NCBI RefSeq assembly: GCF_902490045.1
Contig: NZ_CABUCJ010000091.1
Span: 1 to 9,732, forward strand
Source of the DNA: an uncultured Anaerotruncus sp.
GTDB lineage: Bacteria; Bacillota; Clostridia; Oscillospirales; Ruminococcaceae
Reading direction: 5' to 3'
DNA length: 9,732 nt
Shown here: one piece after another, positions 1 to 6,724 of the stretch
How the letters are laid out: each line of letters opens with the position of its first letter
How positions within the stretch are numbered: position 1 is the stretch's first letter
Translations under genes and position numbers: made by a program
The notes under the pieces: generated by a model
Databases searched by the model: none
The model's input: only the letters and a program-made list of their open reading frames with translations
Told to the model about the DNA's origin: nothing

Positions 1-1
1 C

Positions 2-130
2 CTGTCCGCCCGCCTCGCGGGGCTCAAAATGAGCCTCTTCGGCGAGGGGTATAAGGTCTGCTTCGTGCCGTCGGAGGAGGACCTCGCCAAGGCGAAGGAA
101 CTCGGGAAAGCGTTCGGCGAGACGCTATAA
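2..130 (+). CDS. 3' end of an unrecognised protein gene (partial)
   Basis: An open frame enters from the left edge and ends at TAA 128-130, giving the last 42 residues of a protein. The tail has a short hydrophobic/aromatic stretch (KVCFVP) followed by a charged, probably helical end (EEDLAKAKELGKAFGETL). Codon third positions are G/C-rich like the rest of the window, and a strong terminator follows 12 bases after the stop, which supports this being a real gene end. I do not recognise the family from so short a tail. It is transcriptionally separated from miaB by the terminator and by a new promoter, so no functional link to the downstream genes should be assumed. Confidence 0.7.
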   Translation: MSARLAGLKMSLFGEGYKVCFVPSEEDLAKAKELGKAFGETL

Positions 131-142
131 CATCCGCGGGAA

Positions 143-180
143 GAGAGGAGGGATTCCACGGAATCCCTCCTCTCCTTTTT
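143..180 (+). terminator. Intrinsic terminator after the first gene
   Basis: Bases 143-156 pair perfectly with 161-174 (14 bp, purine-rich left arm), closing a 4-base CACG loop. The hairpin is followed by C and then five T (176-180) and a further pyrimidine run. It lies 12 bases after the TAA at 128-130. This is a textbook Rho-independent terminator on the + strand. The - strand side lacks a T tract, so it is probably one-directional. Confidence 0.93.
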
Positions 181-187
181 CCTTCCC

Positions 188-216
188 TTGAAAAAAGCCG
201 TCGAAAATGGTATGAT
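188..216 (+). promoter_or_regulatory. SigA-type promoter for the miaB-mutS operon
   Basis: The -35 TTGAAA (188-193) and -10 TATGAT (211-216) are separated by 17 bases. The -10 is preceded by TGG (208-210), which supplies the TGn extended -10 element. The predicted transcription start is about 223-224, giving a leader of about 30 nt to the TTG start of miaB. It sits directly after the upstream terminator in a short AT-rich island, as expected for the start of an operon. Confidence 0.8.
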
Positions 217-240
217 AATACGGTATGCAAATTGATTTCG

Positions 241-246
241 GGGAGG
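241..246 (+). promoter_or_regulatory. Ribosome binding site deciding the TTG start of miaB
   Basis: GGGAGG lies 7 bases before TTG 254-256. No in-frame ATG or GTG lies between this site and the conserved N-terminal domain, so the uncommon TTG is the best start. Confidence 0.75.
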
Positions 247-253
247 ACGCGTT

Positions 254-1669
254 TTGGCAACGGAACAGGCGGCGGCATCGTCCGCACAGATCGCGCGGCA
301 GCAGGAGTACGCCCGCCGGGTGCGGGAGCTTCTGGCGCGGCGCTACGGCCATCCCCCGGCGGCGTTCGTCCACTCGTTCGGCTGCCAGCAGAACCAGTCG
401 GACGGGGAAAAGCTCTCGGGGATGCTCGCGGAGATGGGCTATGGCTTCACCGATTCCCCCGGCGATGCGGACTTGGTCATCTACAACACCTGTGCGGTCC
501 GGGAGAACGCCGAGGACCGGGTGTTCGGCAACGTGGGCGCCCTCAAAAAGGTCAAGCGCACCCGCCCGGGCATGCTGATCGGACTCTGCGGCTGCATGAT
601 GCAGCAGCAGGCGGTCGCGGACCGGATTCAGAAGAGCTACCCCTATGTCGACCTCGTGTTCGGCACCCACGCGCTGCACACGCTGCCCGAGCTGCTCTTC
701 CGGCGGCTTTCGGGGGAGCGGCGGCAGTTTTCGGTGGAGCAGGGAGACGGGGAGATCATCGAGGGTCTTCCGCTGCGCAGGGACGGCGCCATCAAGGCGA
801 ACCTGCCGGTCATGTACGGGTGCGACAACTTCTGCACCTACTGCATCGTGCCCTATGTGCGCGGCCGCGAGCGCAGCAGGAATCCGGAGGACGTGCTGCG
901 GGAGGCCCGGGAGATCGCCGCCTCCGGTTACCGGGAGATCACCCTGCTCGGCCAAAACGTCAACTCCTACGGCAAGGGGCTCTCCGAGCCGGTCGATTTC
1001 TCCGGCCTGCTTAGCCGCGTCGACGCGGTGGAGGGGGATTTCTGGCTGAGGTTCATGACGAGCCACCCGAAGGACTGCACGAAAAAGCTGATCGATACGA
1101 TCGCGTCGAGCAAAAAGGTCTGCCGCCACATCCACCTGCCGGTGCAGAGCGGCAGCGACCGTGTACTCGCGGCGATGAACCGCCGCTATACGGCGGCGCA
1201 CTACCTGGAACTCATCGACTACGCGCGCGGGGCGATCCCCGGCGTGACCTTTTCGAGCGACATCATCGTCGGCTTTCCCGGCGAGACGCGGGAGGACTTT
1301 GAGGAGACCCTCGCGCTGGTGAAGCGGGTGCGTTACAACACCCTCTACACCTTTCTCTTTTCCCCCCGCGCGGGGACGAAGGCCGCCTCGATGGACGACC
1401 CGGTCCCGGCGGAGGAAAAATCCCGGTGGTTCCGCGAGCTGCTCGACGCGGAGAGCGAAATCCGCGGGGAGCTTCAGGCCGGGATGGTCGGCCGGACGGT
1501 GCGGGTGCTCGCCGAGGGGGAGGGCCGCTCCGGCGGGGGCTGGCTTACCGGGCGCACCGAGAGCAATGATATCGTCGAATTCACCGGCCCGCGCGAGGCG
1601 GTCGGCCGGTTCGTGGACGTCAGGATCGAGCGCGCGCTCAACTGGGCGCTCTTCGGGCGGCTGGCATGA
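254..1669 (+). CDS. miaB: tRNA-2-methylthio-N6-dimethylallyladenosine synthase MiaB
   Basis: MiaB is a radical-SAM methylthiotransferase. It converts i6A37 to ms2i6A37 in tRNAs reading UNN codons, using one SAM-binding and one auxiliary [4Fe-4S] cluster. The 471-residue product has the full family layout. The N-terminal MTTase domain carries the three auxiliary-cluster cysteines C44, C80 and C114, with the same 36/34 spacing as E. coli MiaB. The radical-SAM motif CxxxCxxC is C190, C194, C197 (GCDNFCTYCIVPYVRGRERSR region). A C-terminal TRAM-like RNA-binding segment follows, roughly residues 405-471. The N-terminus is about 30 residues longer than in E. coli, as is common in Firmicutes. Translation begins at TTG with a good upstream Shine-Dalgarno. 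It is the first gene of the operon. Its substrate would be made by MiaA, encoded further down the same run but out of frame here. Confidence 0.96.
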   Translation: MATEQAAASSAQIARQQEYARRVRELLARRYGHPPAAFVHSFGCQQNQSDGEKLSGMLAEMGYGFTDSPGDADLVIYNTCAVRENAEDRVFGNVGALKKVKRTRPGMLIGLCGCMMQQQAVADRIQKSYPYVDLVFGTHALHTLPELLFRRLSGERRQFSVEQGDGEIIEGLPLRRDGAIKANLPVMYGCDNFCTYCIVPYVRGRERSRNPEDVLREAREIAASGYREITLLGQNVNSYGKGLSEPVDFSGLLSRVDAVEGDFWLRFMTSHPKDCTKKLIDTIASSKKVCRHIHLPVQSGSDRVLAAMNRRYTAAHYLELIDYARGAIPGVTFSSDIIVGFPGETREDFEETLALVKRVRYNTLYTFLFSPRAGTKAASMDDPVPAEEKSRWFRELLDAESEIRGELQAGMVGRTVRVLAEGEGRSGGGWLTGRTESNDIVEFTGPREAVGRFVDVRIERALNWALFGRLA

Positions 1670-1730
1670 CCGGCGGGAGACCGGGAAAGATCGATGCGGC
1701 CAGCCGTTCGCATCACAGAAACACGCACAA

Positions 1731-1744
1731 ATCAAATATCAAAT
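1731..1744 (+). repeat. Tandem 7-bp repeat in the miaB-ylbF gap
   Basis: ATCAAAT occurs twice head to tail in the AT-rich end of the 95-base gap between miaB and the YlbF-family gene. The gap has no terminator-like hairpin and no convincing -35/-10 pair, so read-through from the miaB promoter is expected. The repeat may be only chance in AT-rich leader sequence. Confidence 0.45.
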
Positions 1745-1764
1745 AGAAAGCAGAGGAAAAAACA

Positions 1765-2172
1765 ATGGAAGTTATTGCAATGGCACGCCAGCTCGGAAAG
1801 GCGATTCAGCAGGACGAGCGTTATCTCCGCCTCATGGTGGCGCAGCAGATGAACGATTCGGACGAGGAACTCCAGTCGCTCATCGGCAAATTCAACCTCA
1901 AGCGGATCGACCTCAACGGCGAGATCAACAAGAGCGAAAAGGACCAGGAGAAGATCACTGCGATCAACGACGAGATCAAGGCGCTCTACGCGCAGATCAT
2001 GGCGAACAAGAACATGAGCGCCTACAACGACGCCAAAAACGAGGTCGACGGCCTGGTCGATTTCGTCATGCAGATCCTGCGCGGAAGCCTTGACGGCGAG
2101 GACCCCGACCAGATCGAGCAGAAGAGCGGCGGATGCTCGGGCAGCTGCTCCTCCTGCTCCGGATGCCACTGA
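1765..2172 (+). CDS. YlbF/YmcA (RicA/RicF)-family protein with cysteine-rich C-terminal tail
   Basis: A 135-residue, mostly helical, strongly charged protein of the YlbF/YmcA (Com_YlbF) family. In Bacillus, YlbF, YmcA and YaaT form the RicAFT complex, which binds [4Fe-4S] clusters and affects mRNA maturation with RNase Y, competence, sporulation and biofilm formation. Residues 1-112 fit the family helical bundle. A Gly/Ser/Cys tail follows with C124, C128, C131 and C134, then a terminal His: a CX3CX2CX2CH arrangement that looks able to bind metal or an Fe-S cluster. The start is ATG 1765 with AGAGGA 7 bases upstream. In B. subtilis ymcA also sits directly after the miaB homologue and shortly before mutS, so the position is conserved. 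Whether it is the YmcA or YlbF orthologue cannot be settled by eye. The Fe-S role here is inferred. Confidence 0.85.
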   Translation: MEVIAMARQLGKAIQQDERYLRLMVAQQMNDSDEELQSLIGKFNLKRIDLNGEINKSEKDQEKITAINDEIKALYAQIMANKNMSAYNDAKNEVDGLVDFVMQILRGSLDGEDPDQIEQKSGGCSGSCSSCSGCH

Positions 2173-2187
2173 ACCACTGACAAAATA

Positions 2188-2199
2188 ACCTCCGGAGGT
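2188..2199 (+). promoter_or_regulatory. mutS ribosome binding site inside a 12-bp palindrome
   Basis: ACCTCCGGAGGT is its own reverse complement and contains the mutS Shine-Dalgarno GGAGG (2194-2198), 9 bases before ATG 2208. The left half is an exact anti-Shine-Dalgarno sequence. A hairpin within 12 bases without a spacer would be very short, so any effect on translation is uncertain. Confidence 0.6.
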
Positions 2200-2207
2200 C
2201 GGCGTGG

Positions 2208-4823
2208 ATGAACGTTGATATGCAGAAGCTCTCCCCGATGATGCAGCAGTATTTCGCCGTGAAGGAACAGCACAAGGACCACATCCTGTTCTTCCGGCTC
2301 GGCGATTTCTACGAGATGTTTTACGACGATGCGATCCTCGCGTCGAAGGAGCTCGAGCTCACCCTGACGGGGCGGGACTGCGGGCAGGAGGAGCGCGCCC
2401 CGATGTGCGGCGTGCCCTACCACGCGTGCGACGCGTACATCTCCCGGCTCATCAGGAAGGGCTACAAGGTGGCCATCTGCGAGCAGATGGAAAATCCCGC
2501 CGACGCCAAGGGCGTCGTCAAGCGCAGCGTCATCCGCGTCGTCACGCCCGGGACCCTCATTGAAAGCAACATGCTTGCGGAGGACACGAATAATTTCATC
2601 GCCTGCATCCTCTGCGACGCGGGCGGCTGGGGGCTGGCCTGCGCCGATATTTCGACCGGCCAGCTCTTTGTTTCCCAGTTTGAAGCGGGGGCGCAGGGCG
2701 AACTAATCAACGAGCTCGGGCGGTACAGCCCGAGCGAAATCATCTTTAACGACGGGCTGCTCGACAAGAAGGAGGTCACCTCCTTCATCCGCGAGAAGCT
2801 CCGCTGCGTCGCCGACCTGTGCGACTCGGAACGGTTCGAGCCGCGGGAGGCCGCGGCTCTCATTGAAAGGCACTTTTCCAAAGAGCCGAAGGAGCTGGGG
2901 CTGGAGGGGAAGGAGAGCGCGGTCCGCGCGCTTGGCGCGCTGCTCTCCTATCTCTACGAGACCCAGCAGAAGGGGCTCGAACGGATTACCGACGTCGGCT
3001 ATGTGAACCCCGAGCAGTATATGGTGCTCGACCTGACGGCGCGGCGCAATCTCGAGCTGACCCAGACGATGCGCACGGGCGAAAAGCGCGGGACGCTGCT
3101 CTGGGTGCTGGACAAGACCAAAACCGCGATGGGCAAGCGTCTGCTGCGCAGCTACCTCGACAAGCCCCTGGTGAACCCCGCCGCCATCAACAAGCGCCTC
3201 AACGCGGTGGAGGAGCTTGTGAACGACACGATCCTGCGCTGTGACATCGCGGACGCTCTCTCCGGCATCTTTGACCTCGAGCGGCTGATGACCCGCGTCA
3301 TCTATGGAAACGCCACGCCGCGCGAGTTTAAATCCCTCGAATTCACCTGCCGGGCGCTGCCCGGCCTGCGGGAACGGCTCGCCGGCTGCGCGAGCGCCTA
3401 CCTGAAGGAGGTCCACGACCGGATCGATCCGCTCGAGGACGTCTGCGGGCTCATCGCCCGCGCGATTGTCGACGAGCCGCCCATCGCGCTCAAGGACGGC
3501 GGCGTCATCAAGGAGGGCTTCGACGCGGAGCTGGACGGCCTGCGCTCCCTTGTGCACAACACCAAGCAGGTGCTTGTGGAGATCGAGTCGCGGGAGAAGG
3601 AGCGCACCGGCATCAAAAACCTCAAAATCGGCTACAACCGGGTGTTCGGCTATTACATAGAGGTCACAAAATCCAACCTGTCGATGGTGCCCGGCGACTA
3701 TATCCGCAAGCAGACGCTTGCGAACGGCGAGCGGTACATCACCCAAGAGCTCAAGGAGCTCGAGGAGAAAATCCTCACCGCGGGGGAGCGGATCACCTAT
3801 CTGGAGGCAAAGCTCTTCGACGAGGTGCGCGAGGCCGTTTCTGCCGAGCTGCACCGGGTCCAGGCCACCGCCTCGGCGGTGGCGCGGCTTGACGTCTACT
3901 GCGCGCTGGCCGCGGTCGCGCAGGAGAACGGCTACTGCCGCCCCGACGTCAATTTCTCCGATGAAATCTGCATCCGCGAGGGGCGGCACCCGGTCGTCGA
4001 ACAGCTCATGAACGGCGCGCCCTTCGTCGCCAACGACACGGTGCTCAACAATTCCGACAAGCAGATCGCGATCATCACCGGCCCCAATATGGCCGGGAAA
4101 TCGACCTACATGCGCCAGACCGCGCTCATTGTGCTGATGGCGCAGATGGGCTCCTTCGTGCCCGCCGCGTCGGCGTCGATCGGCGTGGTGGACGGCGTCT
4201 ACACGCGTGTGGGCGCGTCCGACGACCTCTCGTCCGGGCAGTCGACCTTTATGGTCGAAATGACCGAGGTCGCGCAGATCATGAAGGAGGCCACCCCCAA
4301 GAGCCTGCTCATTTTGGATGAGATCGGCCGGGGAACTTCGACATTTGACGGCATGAGCATCGCGCGCGCCGTGATAGAATATATTGCGGACAAGCGCCAT
4401 GTTGGGGCCAAGACCCTCTTCGCCACCCACTACCACGAGCTGACCGAGCTCGAGTCTGAGCTGCCCGGTGTCAAAAACTACAACATCGCCTGTAAAAAGC
4501 GGGGGGACGAGCTTACCTTCCTGCGCAGGATCGTTCCGGGCGGCGCGGACGACAGCTACGGCATCGAGGTCAGCAAGCTCGCCGGGGTGCCCGACTGGAT
4601 CATCAGGCGCGCCCGGCAGGTGCTCGGCCAGCTCGAGGAGGGGAAGGAAGTTTCTCCCGCGAAGAAAAAGCGCGCCGAGGCCGTGGAAGGGCCGCAGATC
4701 TCCTTCGAGGCGGTGATTCCCTCGGAGGTCGAGGCGGCGCTCAAACAGGTGGACGTCAACACGCTGACGCCGATCGAGGCGCTCAACAAGCTCTATGAGC
4801 TGAAATCGCTGCTCAAGTATTAG
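2208..4823 (+). CDS. mutS: DNA mismatch repair protein MutS
   Basis: MutS recognises mismatches and small loops and, with ATP, becomes a sliding clamp that recruits MutL. The 871-residue product is full length. The N-terminal mismatch-binding domain has the Phe-X-Glu wedge in GDFYEMF (residues 32-38; F34 and E36). The connector, core and clamp domains fill the middle. The ABC-type ATPase has Walker A GPNMAGKS at 625-632 and Walker B LLILDE ending at D704-E705, followed by the GRGTSTFDG loop. Near the C-terminus QISF (830-833) resembles the beta-clamp binding motif of Firmicute MutS. The protein ends in the usual helical segment (TPIEALNKLYELKSLLKY). The start is ATG 2208 with GGAGG nine bases upstream. 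It lies 35 bases after the YlbF-family gene and 20 bases before mutL, which indicates co-transcription. No lesion is visible in this gene, in contrast to its partner mutL. Confidence 0.98.
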   Translation: MNVDMQKLSPMMQQYFAVKEQHKDHILFFRLGDFYEMFYDDAILASKELELTLTGRDCGQEERAPMCGVPYHACDAYISRLIRKGYKVAICEQMENPADAKGVVKRSVIRVVTPGTLIESNMLAEDTNNFIACILCDAGGWGLACADISTGQLFVSQFEAGAQGELINELGRYSPSEIIFNDGLLDKKEVTSFIREKLRCVADLCDSERFEPREAAALIERHFSKEPKELGLEGKESAVRALGALLSYLYETQQKGLERITDVGYVNPEQYMVLDLTARRNLELTQTMRTGEKRGTLLWVLDKTKTAMGKRLLRSYLDKPLVNPAAINKRLNAVEELVNDTILRCDIADALSGIFDLERLMTRVIYGNATPREFKSLEFTCRALPGLRERLAGCASAYLKEVHDRIDPLEDVCGLIARAIVDEPPIALKDGGVIKEGFDAELDGLRSLVHNTKQVLVEIESREKERTGIKNLKIGYNRVFGYYIEVTKSNLSMVPGDYIRKQTLANGERYITQELKELEEKILTAGERITYLEAKLFDEVREAVSAELHRVQATASAVARLDVYCALAAVAQENGYCRPDVNFSDEICIREGRHPVVEQLMNGAPFVANDTVLNNSDKQIAIITGPNMAGKSTYMRQTALIVLMAQMGSFVPAASASIGVVDGVYTRVGASDDLSSGQSTFMVEMTEVAQIMKEATPKSLLILDEIGRGTSTFDGMSIARAVIEYIADKRHVGAKTLFATHYHELTELESELPGVKNYNIACKKRGDELTFLRRIVPGGADDSYGIEVSKLAGVPDWIIRRARQVLGQLEEGKEVSPAKKKRAEAVEGPQISFEAVIPSEVEAALKQVDVNTLTPIEALNKLYELKSLLKY

Positions 4824-5989
4824 GACGAAAGGGGGGACGCGGAGTGGCAAGGATCAACGTGCTGGATAAGCAGGTCGCTGAACTGATCGCGGCGGGCGAG
4901 GTGGTGGAGCGCCCCGCGTCGATCGTCAAGGAGCTGGTGGAAAACGCCGTCGACGCGGGGGCGACCAAGGTCACCGTCGAAATCCAGGGCGGCGGCATCC
5001 GGTATATCCGCGTAACCGACAACGGTACGGGCATTGCGCGGGAGGATGTGGAGAACGCCTTTTTGCGCCATGCGACGAGCAAGGTGAAAACCGAGGAGGA
5101 CCTCGCCCGCATCATGACGATGGGATTCCGCGGCGAAGCGCTCGCCTCGATCGCGGCGATGTGCCGGGTCGAGCTGCTCACCCGCACGGCGGACGAGGTT
5201 GCCGGGACGCGCTATACGATCTCCGGCGGCGAGCCGGGGGAAGTTTCAGACGCGGGCTGCCCGACCGGCACGACGATCACCGTGCGGGACGTCTTCTTCA
5301 ACACCCCCGCGCGGATGAAGTTCCTCAAAAAGGACGTCTCAGAGGGAAACAGCGTCGCGGCCGCCGTCGAAAAGGCGGCGCTCGGCAATCCCGGCGTGGC
5401 CTTCAAGTTCCTGCGCGACGGCGTGGCCCGCCTGCAGACGCCGGGGGACGGGCAGGTGCTCTCGGCGGTGCGGTGTGTGCTCGGCCGGGAGTTTTCCGAA
5501 AACGCGGTGCCCGTCCGCTACGAGGCGAACGGCCTCGTTCTCGACGGGGTGATCAGCAAGCCCTCCTTTGCGCGCGGCTCGCGCGGGCTCCAGAATTTTT
5601 TCATCAACACCCGCTTCGTGCGTTCCAAGACCTGCATGGCCGCGCTCGAGGAGAGTTACCGCAACGCCCTGATGACCGGGCGTTATCCCTCCTGCGTGCT
5701 GAACCTTACGATTCCGCCCCACGCGGTCGACGTGAACGTGCACCCCGCAAAGATCGAGGTGCGCTTTGCAAACGAAAAGAGCATCTTCGACCTCGTCTAT
5801 TACGGCTGCAAGACGGCGCTCGGCGCGAACAGGCTCGCGCCCGATATCAAGGCGGAGGATGTAAAGTATAATCCCTTTTCGGCGAATTTGGACAAAGCTG
5901 TGCCGGTGCAGCAGCGGCTGAGCGTCGGCGAATACAGGGAGCTGCTCGAAAAGCAGCTCAAGGCGGAACGGGCCCCTTCGGTGCTCGAA

Positions 5990-6004
5990 TACGCGACTGT
6001 GACG
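5990..6004 (+). other. mutL: Probable single-base deletion (frameshift site) in mutL
   Basis: Both frames are open from 5872 to 6058, so stops alone do not place the shift. Third-position G/C content and protein style do. The first frame looks native through VLEYA and then turns into RRLRSRVRRRR. The second frame is A/T-rich at third positions until about 5991 and then reads native-looking DAPLAVESPPPALTFHAEP. One missing base near 6000, for example restoring GTC GAC, would join them as VLEYATV-DAPLAV. No XXXYYYZ slippery heptamer in the correct phase, nor a long homopolymer, is seen at the crossover. Confidence 0.65.
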
Positions 6005-6057
6005 CGCCGCTTGCGGTCGAGAGTCCGCCGCCGGCGCTCACCTTCCACGCCGAGCCG

Positions 6058-6723
6058 GTGACCTTCTATTTCGACAAGGAGCCGGCGCCGGATGCGGCGG
6101 GACCCTCCCACCCGGATATTCCGGAGGAACCCGCCGCGCCGTCCGACCCCTACGAGAACGCGCGGGTGATCGGGGAGCTGTTCGGTACCTATGTGCTGCT
6201 CGAGCGCGGGGACGAGCTGGTGCTCGTAGATAAGCACGCCGCGCACGAGCGCCTGCTCTTCAACCGGATTGTGGCGGGCGGGGTCGGGGAGGACCGGCAG
6301 ATGCTGCTTTCGCCCGTCTCGGTGAAGCTCTCCCCCGAGGAGCACGCGGCGGTGCTCGAAAACGCCGCGCTGCTGGAGCGCGCGGGAATTCCCGTAGAGG
6401 ACTTCGGGGACGGCTTCGTGCTGGTGCGGGAGGTCGCGCCGGTCCTGGCGGACGCGGATATCGCGGGGATCGTCTCCGAATGCGCGGACAAGCTGCTGCG
6501 CGGGGGCGGAAAGCTGCTGCCGCGCCAGCTCGAGGACTTCTACCACACGGTCGCCTGCCGCGCGGCGATCAAGGCGCACGACAAAACCCCCGCGCCGAGC
6601 CTCGCCGAGCTTATCGAGATGCTCCGGCAGGACGGCGACGCGGACCACTGCCCGCACGGACGGCCGGTGTCCGTCCGCATGCGACGGCATGAGATCGAAA
6701 AGAAATTTGGCAGGCTGGGCTGA
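6058..6723 (+). CDS. MutL C-terminal dimerisation/endonuclease domain (possible separate polypeptide)
   Basis: This frame encodes 221 residues if started at GTG 6058-6060, which overlaps the TGA of the upstream MutL frame as GTGA. The conserved metal-binding endonuclease motifs are all present: DKHAAHE at 58-64 (D58 and E64 in place), ACR at 166-168, CPHGRP at 198-203 and a final FGR at 217-219. QMLLSP starting at residue 81 resembles the beta-clamp binding motif of B. subtilis MutL. Compared with the usual DQHAx2Ex4E pattern, Q is K here and the last E is N (DKHAAHERLLFN). No clear Shine-Dalgarno precedes the GTG, so independent translation would depend on coupling to the upstream stop. The simplest reading is that it is the second half of one mutL gene. 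Confidence 0.5.
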   Translation: MTFYFDKEPAPDAAGPSHPDIPEEPAAPSDPYENARVIGELFGTYVLLERGDELVLVDKHAAHERLLFNRIVAGGVGEDRQMLLSPVSVKLSPEEHAAVLENAALLERAGIPVEDFGDGFVLVREVAPVLADADIAGIVSECADKLLRGGGKLLPRQLEDFYHTVACRAAIKAHDKTPAPSLAELIEMLRQDGDADHCPHGRPVSVRMRRHEIEKKFGRLG

Positions 6724-6724
6724 T

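Larger units (their letters stand above)
4844..6723 (+). pseudogene. mutL: DNA mismatch repair protein MutL, reading frame interrupted
   Basis: MutL links MutS to strand incision; outside MutH-containing bacteria it is itself the endonuclease. The locus starts at GTG 4844 (G-rich Shine-Dalgarno at 4831-4836). The first frame gives an intact GHKL ATPase: E30 and N34 in KELVENAVDAGA, DNGTG with D59, G61 and G63, GFRGEAL at 94-100, and the NVHPAKIEVRF segment. Around residue 385 the sense shifts by one base (a deletion, or +2). The first frame then runs through about 20 arginine-rich, out-of-frame residues to TGA 6059-6061. The second frame carries the whole C-terminal dimerisation/endonuclease domain to TGA 6721-6723. 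Joined, the product would be about 625 residues, a normal MutL length, so little more than one base seems missing. Real mutation, sequencing error and a split gene all remain possible. Confidence 0.88.

Noticed and set aside
125..1735. Long - strand open frame (536 codons) opposite miaB
   Set aside because: It mirrors miaB in GC-rich DNA, where stops are rare on the opposite strand. It spans the terminator and promoter region, has low-complexity Arg/Leu/Ala-rich protein and no recognisable domain.
1670..1764. Terminator or promoter in the miaB-ylbF gap
   Set aside because: There is no hairpin with a T tract and no -35/-10 pair at a good spacing; only a short tandem repeat and AT-rich leader sequence are present.
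2703..4850. Very long - strand open frame (715 codons) opposite mutS
   Set aside because: It lies wholly antisense to the conserved mutS coding region, and its translation (His/Asp/Leu/Val/Arg-rich) matches no family. It is the usual shadow of codon bias.
5844..5872. Possible internal promoter: perfect TATAAT at 5867-5872 in mutL, upstream of the second MutL frame
   Set aside because: The -35 region (ATATCA) matches poorly, there is no TGn, and the bases encode the native residues D-V-K-Y-N of MutL, so the hexamer is explained by coding.
5947..6003. Programmed -1 ribosomal frameshift to make full-length MutL
   Set aside because: The direction would fit, but no X-XXY-YYZ slippery heptamer in the correct phase occurs (the GAAAAG and GGGCCCC runs are out of register), and no obvious downstream pseudoknot was seen. 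A plain deletion is simpler.
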